Positions 1 through 10,001 of a stretch of 64,000 nt of DNA are shown here, piece after piece (positions within the stretch are counted from its first letter, which is position 1; each line of letters begins with the position of its first letter). This stretch comes from Hirudinaria manillensis (lineage: Eukaryota; Annelida; Clitellata; Hirudinida; Hirudinidae). The DNA lies in contig CM067532.1 of the NCBI GenBank assembly GCA_034509925.1, forward strand, positions 1,519,142 through 1,583,141, given 5' to 3'. Below the pieces are notes generated by a model that was not told the origin of the DNA, did no database searches, and saw only the letters and a program-made list of their open reading frames with translations. The translations under genes and the position numbers were made by a program.

Positions 1-28
1 TCAACGACGTTATTCCATCTCTTTCCAG

Positions 29-663
29 GCGTCGGAACTCCGGCAGCGTTCACGGAACAGTCTCGCGTCATCGTGGAAACCGTTACCAAGACGACGACGA
101 GTTCCATAACCAGTCACCAGGGTGAGTTGGTCTGTGACGTCAGCAAGGTCACGGCCAGTGGACCCGGTCTCAGTCAAACGACGGCCAATCAGGATTCGAC
201 GTTCAACGTCGATGGCTCACAAGCAGGTGTGTAAGATTTACAAGACTACAATGTTCTTGTAACAGTGATGTTGAACTGAATAGGTTATTATAATTTATAA
301 TACTTGTGTGTTTAATATATTTATAAACACATATATAGTTTAATTTTATAATATTAAATATTCCTCGCATTTTCGCCACAATTAAACATAAAATAACAAA
401 TAAATATTGTAAAACAATTAAGTCGACATCATCTTCATCTTGTTACTTATTATCATCATCATCATCACCATCCAGGATACAACGTTCTTCACGTCGGAGT
501 CGCCGGACCACACATACCGGTGGACAAGGTGTTCGTCAATCACCTGGGTGACCTCCGCTACTCGGTCAGGTACCAGGTGAGTCAACCGGGCAGGTACCTC
601 ATCTACGTCAAGTGGGGAGAACAGCACATACCCGGAAGTCCGTTCACGGTCGTAGCCAAGTAG
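29..663 (+). CDS. Filamin, C-terminal end (last two exons of a partial gene)
   Basis: Two exons, 29-226 and 476-663, join in phase (GCA G|GA TAC) and end at TAG 661-663. The encoded stretch contains SKVTASGPGLSQTTANQDS and FNVDGSQAG, then YNVLHVGVAG, DLRYSVRYQV and VKWGEQHIPGSPFTVVAK. These are the consecutive strands of an immunoglobulin-like filamin repeat, matching the last (dimerisation-type) repeat of filamins, which cross-link actin and scaffold membrane proteins in the cytoplasm. The Thr-rich part before it (VETVTKTTTSSITS) would be the hinge or linker ahead of the last repeat. The gene enters from outside the window with acceptor AG at 27-28. A poly(A)-signal-like AATAAA lies at 911-916. 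Only about 129 residues are visible, so the actin-binding domain and other repeats cannot be assessed. Confidence in the family is high. Confidence 0.9.
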
Positions 664-1269
664 AAGGAAGAAGGAATCAACGCCTCCTAGCGACAAACCA
701 AGCATCTTTTGGACGTGGCCTTAGAACATTTATTAACATTTATATTTTTAATTCAGTAAATTTCGTGTGGCAAATCAATACAACGGCATAAATTTACTTT
801 ACTTTAGAGTTGCAACTGCGAGAGAGAAATCATTTCAAATATCATTTTTAATTATTTCTATTTATCAGTGTTTATTTTTCAGTTTATTTTTCAATTTATT
901 TTTATTTTTAAATAAATTGAGCATAATTCTTACGTTGCTGCAGTCGTTAGAGATGCCCAACAGAGGCAGTTGCTTGCCTCCATTATTATCGAAGATCGAA
1001 TTAGTTGCATTTGAATTGCAAGGAGGAAACAAAATGGCTTCTGTTTTGTCATCATGAGTTGATGATTAGATTTATGTTTGTCTTTCGCTTGCTTCTGACG
1101 ATGACCGGGTATGTCTTTAAATTATCACTAGCTGAGGCTTAGCTTGGGACTTATTATTATTATTACTATTATTATTATTATTTTTATTACCATTTTTGTT
1201 ATCTTTATTGCTAATCAAAATGGACATTATTAATTATTAATTACATTATTAATGTCGTCTGCAACTTTG
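664..1269. other. Filamin 3' flank with a fragment of the cluster's duplicated flank
   Basis: No convincing gene is present. The first 250 bases are AT-rich and probably 3' UTR. About 950-1150 is a diverged copy of a segment also found at about 6170-6310 (same orientation) and about 7880-8050 (inverted). All three share the stretch around ACAAAATGGCTTCTGTTTTG, followed by a GACCGGGTATGTC-like end. This looks like a detached fragment of the duplicated flank or of the LINE 3' region. An (ATT)n tract lies at 1150-1200. Confidence 0.5.
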
Positions 1270-1485
1270 TACTTTTTATCGAAGCTCATCATGTATTCGA
1301 TGAAACGAATCAAACAAACAAAATCTCGTCACAAAAAGTGCTTTAAATTGAAATAAATTCATTTTCAACGACGCAACGTCGTAATATGATGACGACGACG
1401 ACGACGACGACGAGGGTTACAAAGTTTTGTTGTTGTTCTACAAAACAGTGTCGTCATTAGGCAGTGGTTCGTGTGACTTGTGGGC

Positions 1486-1770
1486 ATTTTTTTTTTGTTT
1501 TGAGTTTATGAGTTTATTGAACAAACAGTTATGTACACAAACGAAAACAAAATGAAACTTAAAATACAAAATAAACTCATAGGGTCAGTCTTAAGGAAGC
1601 GCAAGCTTCCGCTAAACAGACTGGCCCTGGAAATCATAACATAATATATATAAATACAACCATGTAAACTTAAACAGTTCTCACTAGATGAGATTTATAC
1701 AATTTCTTAAACAATAACAACAATAACTCAAAAGGACATGAATGTCAACAACTTAACTCACTAATTGAAT
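1486..1770 (-). mobile_element. Retroelement 3' end (poly-A tailed), inserted in copy A
   Basis: Read on the minus strand, this interval runs into an A-rich tail (T run at 1487-1496 on +) preceded by AATAAA-type signals (TTTATT on + at about 1512). It also contains a small stem around GGAAGCTTGCGCTTCC. The homologous place in copy C (10680-10760) lacks this sequence, so it inserted after or during the duplications. There is no coding remnant, so the class (non-LTR or SINE) cannot be decided. Confidence 0.45.
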
Positions 1771-2224
1771 CTGGAATTGAGGAATATAATCATTTGGCTT
1801 GGAGGTTGTTATGGAGGGAGGAGTCATGGTGAGATCACGTCACCATGGCAACGTTATGTGAGCATGTTGTGGGTGCTTATAGTTAACATCGGTTTAATTA
1901 GTGTATTGACGCTTGGAAATGAATTTTTGCTTAAATTGGAGTGTTTAATGATGGATTAATATCTATTTGATGGCAATTTATAAGTGTTTACTTGGTGCAG
2001 GGTTTGGTTAAAACTTAATTTTTTTTAAAATTTGTTTTCATATTAATTAGAGAAATTTTTTAAATTAAAAATTTTATGCTCTAGAAAAATTTCTTTACGT
2101 GCTTAGTGTTGTTGCAAAAAATAACTAAAAATGAGTAAAAATAATTATAGATATTGCAGTGGCTGTCAAAAACATAAAATATTTATTTATTAGGGAATAA
2201 AATAGTTTAATTAAAAATCTTTTC

Positions 2225-2335
2225 ATGAAATTAATTTCGTGTCAATATTCAAATATTGGCGCCTTTGGCTTTGGCGTGGGTATATTAATAGGTTTTCGCG
2301 GGCTGTTTTAGTTTGAGAAGGTTTTGCTAGCGAAG
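2225..2335 (+). promoter_or_regulatory. Putative promoter and 5' UTR of micro-exon gene A
   Basis: A TATA-like TATATTAATA lies at 2281-2290, about 45 bases before the ATG at 2336. Just upstream are short dyads (TGAAATTAATTTC and CAAATATTGG). The block is nearly identical, inverted, ahead of gene B (10002-10120). In copy C it is deleted together with exon 1. Transcription initiation is inferred from position and conservation between copies only. Confidence 0.45.
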
Positions 2336-5300
2336 ATGAGTTCTATGGCCTTGCTATCGATTTTATTTATTTGTAAGTTTTTGTGTTTATTCGTTAAATT
2401 CGTATATTTCACAATCTTCTATTTGACGATGGCGTCTGTTGATTTCAGTACTCGCTTTTCTGGCGACGAATTCGGGAGTTAGTGCGCAGTTTTGAAAATG
2501 TTTTGTTATGTCTCCGTGAATAATAATTTTATGGCGCTTAATTTATATTTAATTTAAATTATTTTGTTGTGTTTTTTTTATTTAGTCAGAACTGTATCCA
2601 ATTAGTCCATTTTTTTTTACGTAGTTTTTGCTTAGCTTATTGTCCGTTAATTGTCTTGAAAAATTTAAATAAATAAATAAAAATTTATATTTAATTGAAT
2701 TAAATTTGTTCTTATAGGGGAACTTAACAGTTAGTTCATTTCTATGCTGTTATTTAAATCCCAGAATTTATAAAAGTTTTGAAAAACGTGAATTTATTTT
2801 GTTGCTTTCGTTATTATTATCCAGCTAACACTCCCAGTTAGTCTGTTTTTCGTGACGTCCTGAAATTATTTACTTAAGTAAAGACTTTGATTGAGTTTTA
2901 ATAAATACGTTATTGGTGTAATTTCTAAAAACTGCAAAGATTTAATAAATTTAAGAAATAGATAAAGTTAGTTTTGTTGGAAATTTTTAAATATTAATTT
3001 ATTTTAATCCATTATTTATCCAGCAAACACCCCCGGTTAGTCTATTTTTCGTGATTTTATTATTTAATTAAAACTTCGTTTTAATACATTAATTTCTAAA
3101 AACTGCAAATAAATAAAGTTAGCTTGTTGGAAAAGTCTAAATAAATATTAATTTATTTTAATTCGTTATTATCCAGGGAACACCCCCGGTTAGTCTGTTT
3201 TTCGTGATTTTATTATTTAATTAAAACTTCGTTTTAATACATTAATTTCTAAAAACTGCAAATAAATAAAGTTAGCTTGTTGGAAAAGTCTAAATAAATA
3301 TTAATTTATTTTCATTCGTTATTATCCAGGGAACACCCCCGGTTAGTCTGTTTTTCGTGACGTTATTATTTATATTATGAAAATTATATTATTATTAATT
3401 TCAGTAAATACATTATTGGTGTAATTTCTAAATTTCTTCTGTGTGAGTGAGTGAATGAGTGAGTAAGTAATTTCTAAAAACTGCAAATAAATAAAGTTGG
3501 TTTATTGGAAAAATTTAAATAAATATTTTATTTTATTTCGTTATTATCCAGGTAACGCCCCCGGTTAGTCTGTTTTTCGTCTGTGGTGACGTTATTATTT
3601 ATAAAATGGAAACTTAATATTAATTTCAGTAAATACATTATTGGTGTAATTTCTAAAAACTACAAATAAATAAAGTTGGTTTATTGGAAAAAATTGAATA
3701 AATATTTTATTTTAATTCCATTATTTCCACTTTAATTCCACTATTATCCAGGGAACGCCCCCAGTTAGTCTGTTTTTCGTGACATTATTATTTATTTAAT
3801 GAAACTTAATTTTAATTTAAGTAAATACATTATTGGTGTAATTTCTAAATTTCTTCTGAGTGAGTGAGTAATTTCTAAAAACTGCAAATAAATAAAGTTG
3901 GAATATATTGGACAATTTTAAATAAATATTATTTATTTTAATTCGTTATTATCCAGGGGAACGCCCAAAGTTAGTATATCTTTCGTGGCGTCCTGAAATC
4001 ATTTGATAGATACATCAGTTGAATTTTTATAAATGTTTTAATAAATACATTATTGGTGTGATTTCTAAAAAGCTGGAAATAAATAGATTAAATATATTGT
4101 GAAAATTTAAAATAAATAATTTATTTATTCTAATTCGTTTGATTGTTTTTTTATTGACCAGCCATTCGGAGCCGTTAGTCCACTTATAAATATTTCAAAC
4201 AAATTAATGTAAATTTACTTAATTTTGTTTCGTTATTGCCAAACATTTTTACATAACTTTCGTGTATTTTAGAAATTTAAATAAAATAATTTTTTTTTTG
4301 TTTTGTTATCCAGGAAGCAGAAACTGTTAGTCCATTTTTATGCGGTTTTTATAAAACTCTCCGAATTTCTAAATATTTCAAACCAATGATTTACAAATGT
4401 ACTTCATTGCAGTCGCTATCCTATTGTCTTAAGTTAGTGTATTTTTGTGGATCCTGTCCGACAAATCGTGAGATTGTTTTATTAGGACTTCCAAATTTCA
4501 AAAACTTCAAAAACATAAATATTCATCAATTGAAATGTGAATTAATTCGTGCTTTATAAGAGTGATGCCCGGGGGACTCCTTTCTAAGATTGTCAATTTT
4601 TACTTGGTTTTACGTTGAGCACAGAAACTATCATTTCGTTTCAGAAACCGGCAGAAACACAACCGCCGGCAACCGTTAGTATTCGTTGGATGAAGTTATT
4701 CATTATGTAGTATTATAACTGGTATTACGAAGCAGACGTTGTCTTGTGGTTGATGTCGTGAAGAATATGGTAACTGTTACTTCATCCAGGGCATTGATCA
4801 GATGAAATATTGATTATTGCCGCACTAGATGTAGAAGAGACTAATTCTTAAAAATAATTAGCGATAATAAAAATTTATGATGATAACCGAAGTGCTCTTT
4901 TTTTTTGTTTGCAGACTAAAGCTACAGTTAGTATATTTTGACGTATTCCATTCACTGAGATTGTATTGGGACGTCGTTTCAATTGGGACAGACCAACCCT
5001 TAGGCATAAACCGATGACTTTTTCTTTTGTTTCTCATCCTTGGTAGGTAGTTTCTCCAACTCTCCCATTCCCTCCCCCCAAATTATGTCCCTGAGGCCGT
5101 TTGCAAACTTCAATTGTAAGGCATTGGTCGTCTGCAAAAGCATCCCAGCGGTGAATTTGAGCACATTCAAGGGGCTGGTTGTAAATTGAAAGTGAAGTTT
5201 TTCGATGTCTTTGCATCGTGTTGTGTGATGTTTTCTCGAATTATTTTATTATATTTTGTTTATAATTTCGTTGAGTCATTTCCCTATTTGACTATTTTTT

Positions 5301-6028
5301 GCCGCTTTGTTACTTTTGTAATATTCCGATTACACTTCCTAACTTTGGCTCCTTTATCATATCCATTTCCTTTCCCTCGTTGGGATGAACATCTGATTCC
5401 GTCTGGGAAATATGCTTGATGTTTACGCTTATTACTCGACCATATTAATGAGGAACATGCCGTTACTAAGACTAATTCTTAAAGATAATTAGCGATAATA
5501 AAAATTGGTGATTGATGATGATAACCGAAGTGCTCTTTTTTGTTTGCAGACTAAGGCCACAGTTAGTATATCTTGACGTGTTCCATTCACTGTAGTTTTG
5601 TTGAGTCATTTTCCTGTTTGACTATTTTGTGCCGCTTTGTTACTTTTGTAATATTCCGATTACATTTCCTAAAATTGGTTTCTTTAACATATCCACTTCG
5701 TTTCCTTCATTGGGATGGAGATCTGGTTCCGACGGGAAATATGTTTGATGTTTATGTTTATTACTCGACCATTTTAACAAGTAATATGCCGTTTTGCTGT
5801 TTGTTCGTGGCTTTTCCCGTTAACAGTTCGATTTATGCTTATTGGTTCATCTTGCCATTTAAGAACATTTTGTGGTTTTCTGTTCTGTTTCAGATATTTT
5901 GGTCTCATGAGTTTCAAATGTTTCAGGGAACGTCTTTTGGATTGAGAGTCACTCCGGAAAGTTGGCAAAACTTGTCCTTGGTTGCCCTTCTCGTATCAAC
6001 GTTGGTACTGCAAAGGCTTTTGATGTGA
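2336..6028 (+). CDS. Micro-exon gene A: secreted Thr/Pro-rich protein assembled from 12-nt exons
   Basis: No family recognised. Exon 1 (2336-2372, donor GTAAGT) encodes MSSMALLSILFI. Exon 2 (2449-2477) completes a signal peptide, LLAFLATNSG, ending in phase 0. Then come phase-0 micro-exons, each preceded by AG and followed by GTTAGT: 2718-2729 GNLT, 2825-2836 LTLP, 3024-3035 QTPP, 3177-3188 GTPP, 3330-3341 GTPP, 3552-3563 VTPP, 3752-3763 GTPP, 4162-4173 PFGA, 4314-4325 EAET, 4645-4674 (30 nt, KPAETQPPAT), 4915-4926 TKAT, 5550-5561 TKAT. The last exon, 5927-6028, starts GTSFGLRVTPESW, has a hydrophobic stretch LSLVALLVSTLVL and stops after QRLLM. With all of these the protein is 109 residues. 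Candidate 3957-3969 is 13 nt and would break the frame, so it must be skipped. A candidate at 2586-2600 lacks a GT donor. The hydrophobic tail could be a GPI signal or a membrane anchor; the Arg near its end makes GPI less certain. Architecture matches schistosome-type micro-exon genes; function is unknown. Confidence 0.7.
2740..4330 (+). repeat. Tandem array of [12-nt exon + intron] units in gene A
   Basis: About seven to nine head-to-tail units run from 2740 to 4330. Micro-exon starts lie at 2825, 3024, 3177, 3330, 3552, 3752, 3957, 4162 and 4314, giving spacings of 199, 153, 153, 222, 200, 205, 205 and 152. The 153-base units are nearly identical. Each unit has a TTATTATCCAG acceptor, a 12-nt (once 13-nt) exon, GTTAGTCTGTTTTTCGTG, then a stretch around GGTGTAATTTCTAAAAACTG and AAATAAATAAAGTT. 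The last two (4162, 4314) are strongly diverged but keep exon length and donor. Copies B and C have a single unit at the matching place (9633-9644, 11380-11391). Confidence 0.85.
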
Positions 6029-6284
6029 CTTTTGGACCCACGTCTTGGAGCAGTAACTTTCGGAAACTTTTTCTTGAACTTTTGGAATGAATTCCTCTAC
6101 TACATAAACAGTTCACCACATGATTGTTACTTTCTATTTCGCGACTATAGATTAATTGTAAAGTGTTTAAGGTGCGTAGGGGCAGGTGCTTTGCCTTCGA
6201 TCGAGTACTTATTTTTGAATTGATAGAGAAAGCAAAATGGATTCAGTTTTGTCTTCCTGAGTTGATTAGATTTGTTTGTCTCGC

Positions 6285-7560
6285 TTACTTCTGACAATAA
6301 CCGGGTATGTCGTTTGGTCGTCCTGGAATTAACTCTACACACTTTGTAAAGACTTTTCTAAGCGTTCCGAGCGCTCCTACAATTACCGGTACGACTTTGG
6401 ACTTCACGTTCCATATCTGGTTAATTTCAATCTCCAGGTCCCTGTGTTTGCTAATTTTATAAGCCACTTTAAGCGCGATGCTTTTATCATCCGAGACTGA
6501 AACATCAATTAGCATGCACGACTTGGATCTCCCGTCATGGATGACAATGTCGGATCTGTTGGCCGATATATTCCTGTCTGTTGTGGTGGCGCACCAATAG
6601 GAGCGAGGCGCGGCAATCCTATTGTGTAAGGCCACTATAAATAGCCTTGTGGCTATTCCGCTTTCGCTCTTTGTCTCTCGATGTCGTAATAGTGTGATTA
6701 GTGAATAAAGCTACTTAACGTTTGTCTTAGACTAGTTATCCTTCGATTGAACGATATAACACTGTCCTTGATTATTGCGTACCCCCATAAGATGTTGCGC
6801 TTACTTATGTTTGTTCGTACCATTTCTTTGGAACTTCACGTCCTAGCTCACGGTATACAACCCAGTGAATGTAACTGGCCATCTTATTTTGTCGGTGCAG
6901 ATATATTCGGTTGCTGCTACCACAGTGCAACCCGACGTTATGTGGCTTATGGTTTCTTGGACCTTACCACAGATTCAGCAATTGTCATCTATCTGCTGCT
7001 TCAGTCATTCGTTGATAATATCTTCTGTTTAGTGTTTGGTCTTGAGCTGCCATGATCGAACTTTCAGTTTCGCTTCTTAACCAAGCACAACTTGCTTCTT
7101 TGTCCATACATGGCTTTTCAAAGTTACAAAAGAATTGTCCATGCATAGGCTTTTCCTTCACTTCATTTATTCTCTCCTTCTCCATGTTGTCCTTTAACAT
7201 TTCTTTCACAGATGTTTGAACTGTGGGCAATGGCATCTGCCATTTAGATATTTATATACAATTGTCTTTGCTTTCTTAAGGGAAGAATATTTTGCCTTCT
7301 CTGTTTTATGCTTTTTGACAAGACTACGGAACCTGTCTTTCAATGTTCAATATAATCACCTAAGCTAACCATAGCTGTAAGCTAACTGATGACACAGCAT
7401 AAGTTCGGTTTTCCATTCTTTCATCGAGCATTCCATGAAACCGGTGATTTTAGCGTGAGCATCAGAACTCCTTTTTGGGCGCTGTCCAGATTCTTTAGAG
7501 GGCTCTTGGGCGAATTGCTGGGAGCACTGGTAGCGCACAGCATCCATTCCCCACCGGCAA
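6285..7560 (-). pseudogene. Decayed non-LTR retrotransposon (LINE), reverse transcriptase to C-terminus
   Basis: Minus-strand fragments follow the order of a LINE ORF2. Near 7547-7400 is a reverse-transcriptase piece (ITGFMECSMKEWKTEL). At 7236-6985 comes KPMHGQFFCNFEKP..DKEASCAWLRSETESSIMAAQDQTLNRRY. Near 6970 is a Cys-His knuckle (CGKVQETISHITSGC) containing a stop, then MASYIHWVVYRELG in another frame. At 6635-6285 are SANRSDIVIHDGRSKSCMLIDVSV and PVIVGALGTLRKV. I recognise this as the conserved C-terminal region of a LINE family common in invertebrates. Stops, frame changes and an internal RT deletion make it non-functional. It occupies the centre of the A/B inverted repeat. Confidence 0.8.
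6590..6763 (+). mobile_element. Possible short solo LTR-like insert within the LINE
   Basis: The LINE reading is interrupted between about 6780 and 6600. In this interval there is a TATAAATAG at 6636-6644, a poly(A)-type AATAAA at 6704-6709 and an end GATATAACA at 6753-6761, the order expected of a plus-strand LTR. No partner LTR or coding region is seen, and I could not define the left end or a target duplication. Confidence 0.3.
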
Positions 7561-8215
7561 TGAAACCGAGAAGGAAAATTGTGTATAATAATAATAGTAA
7601 TGTTGGATCCAGATAATTGAAGAATAATTCAAATTATATTGCTAATTAATTAATTTAATAATTAGTTAATGTTCAGGGTATTATTCAGTCTTTGATCATG
7701 AACCTCAACAAATAGAGCCATCTCGAAAAGCAGAGCGAGAGTTAGAGAAACAGCAGATTCCAAGACTTATTCAATTAGGCAATCGCGCATCTTCCAGAAC
7801 CATCTGAACACTTTCAATGAACCTGACCTTCTATAGATAGTTTGAGGACCCTGGTTGTTACAGTAATAACAATTGGACAAGTCCCAAGCTAAGCCTCAGC
7901 TAGTGATGATTTAAGGTGAAATAACGACATACCCGGTCATCGTCAGAAGCAAGCGAAAGACAAACATAAATCTAATCAACTCAAAGACAAAACTGAAGCC
8001 ATTTTGTTTCCTCTACCAATCCAAAAATAAGTATTCGATCTTCGATGAAGGCAAGCACCTGCCCCTACGCACCTTAAACACTTTACGATTAATCTATAGT
8101 CGCGAAATAGAAAGTAACAATCATGTGGTGAACTGTTTATGTAGTAGAGGAATTCATTCCAAAAGTTCAAGAAAAAGTTTCCGAAAGTTACTGCTCCAAG
8201 ACGTGGGTCCAAAAG

Positions 8216-10001
8216 TCACATCAAAAGCCTTTGCAGTACCAACGTTGATACGAGAAGGGCAACCAAGGACAAGTTTAGCCAACTTTCCGGAGTGACTCTC
8301 AATCCAAAAGACGTTCCCTGAAACATTTGAAACTCATGAAACCAAAATATCTGAAACAGCTCAGAAAATCACAAAATGTTCTTAAATGGCAAGATGAACC
8401 AATAAGCATAAACCGAACTGTTAACGGGAAAAGCCACGAACAAACAGCAAAACGGCATATTACTCGTTAAAATGGTCAACAAACATAAACATCAAACATA
8501 TTTCCCGTCGAAACCAGATCTCCATCCCAATGAAGGAAACGAAGTGGATATGTTAAAGAAACCAATTTTAGGAAATGTAATCGGAATATTACAAAAGTAA
8601 CAAAGTGGCACAAAATAGTCAAACAGGAAAATGACTCAACGAAATTATAAACAAAATATAATAAAATAATTTGAGAAAACACCAAAGTCGATTCAAATGC
8701 ATCTAAAAACTTCATTTTCAATTTACAACCAGCCCAGTAAATGTGCTCAAATTCACCGCTTTTGCAGACGACCAACGCCTTACAATTGAAATTTGCAAAC
8801 TGCCTCAGGGACATAATTTGGGGGAAGGAAGGGTAGAATTGGAGAAACCCCCTACTAAGGATAAGAAACAAAAGGAATGGTTCATCGGTTTATGCCTAAG
8901 GGTTGGTCTGTCCCAAGTGAAAAAAACTGAAACGACACCCCCATACAACCTCAGTGAATGGAACACGTCAAGATATACTAACTGTGACTTTAGTCTGCAA
9001 ACAAAAAAGAGCACTTCGGTTATCATCATCAATCACCAATTTTTATTATCGCTAATAATCTTTAAGAATTGGTCTCTTAGTAACGGCATGTTACTTATTA
9101 AAATGGTCAAGTAATAAACATAAACATCAAACATATTTCCCAGACGGAACCAGATATACTAACTGTAGCTTTATCTTTAGGCTGTAAACAAAAAAAGAGC
9201 ACTTCGGTTATCATCATAAATTTTTATTATCGCTAATTATTTTTAAGAATTAGTCTCTTCTACATCTTGTGCGGCAATAATCAATATTTCATCTGATCAA
9301 TGCCCTGGATGAAGTAACAGTTACCATGTTCTTCACGACATCAACCACAAGACAACGTCTGCTTCGTAATACCAGTTATAATACTACATAATGAATAACT
9401 TCATCCAACGAATACTAACGGCCGCCACCGTTGTCGCTCCTTCTCCTTCCTGGAGAAAAAAAAATTAAACAAATAAATTAAAAATAAATTAAACTAGAAT
9501 AAATTAACATCTATTTAAATTTTTATAATAAACAAGCTCTATTTATTTGAAGTTTTTAGAAATTATACCAATAAGTTATTTATCGAAATTTGAAGAATTT
9601 CTTAAATAATTTCAGGAAGCCACGAAAGAGACTATGGGTACTGGCTGGATAATAACGAAATCAATTAAATAAATATATATTTTTAAAATTTTTGAGTCCG
9701 AGGAATTGAACAAAAACAGCGCAGAAAACAACCTATAAGCCTATAAGAACCAAAGACTAAAAAAAAACTGAACAAAATGACTTATATTAAACATAAATTA
9801 AACGCCAAAAAATTATTATTTGCGGAGATATAACAAAATTTCCGAACCTCCGCACTAACTCCTGAATTCGTCGCCAGAAAAGCGAGGACTGAAATCAACA
9901 GACGCCATCGTCAAATAGAAGATTGTGAAATATACGAATTTAACGAATAAACACAAAAACTTACAAATACATAAAATCGATAGCAAGGCCATAGAACTCA
10001 T
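8216..10001 (-). CDS. Micro-exon gene B: intact 7-exon paralogue, 79 residues
   Basis: Read on the minus strand, exon 1 is 10001-9965 (MSSMALLSILCI). Exon 2 is 9888-9860 (FLAFLATNSG, completing a signal peptide). The micro-exons are 9644-9633 (12 nt, PVPI, donor GTCTCT), 9449-9420 (30 nt, EGEGATTVAA), 9181-9164 (18 nt, PKDKAT) and 8994-8983 (12 nt, TKVT). The last exon is 8317-8216 (102 nt, GTSFGLRVTPESW, LSLVALLVSTLVL, stop). Lengths 37+29+12+30+18+12+102 sum to 240 nt, one open frame of 79 residues plus stop, with AG acceptors and GT donors throughout. The 18-nt exon is a two-codon in-frame enlargement of the 12-nt TKAT/PKAT exon in A and C. This copy lacks the tandem GTPP array. It is the strongest evidence that the micro-exons are real: substitutions change residues and exon length changes only by whole codons. 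Function is unknown; secretion to or display at the cell surface is inferred. Confidence 0.75.

Noticed and set aside
4413..4432. Possible 20-nt exon after ATTGCAG and before GTTAGT
   Set aside because: Length is not a multiple of three, it carries a TAA in one usable frame, and combining it with the 13-nt exon gives a stop. Probably a decayed intron or unit.
5573..5780. Open frames rich in Phe/Leu (around FVESFSCLTILCRFVTFVIF) at 5186-5419, 5573-5780, 8476-8700 and 12041-12697, conserved among copies
   Set aside because: They lie inside the long introns next to the TKAT exons and are similar only because the whole segment was duplicated. They change frame between copies and lack conserved starts or splice sites.
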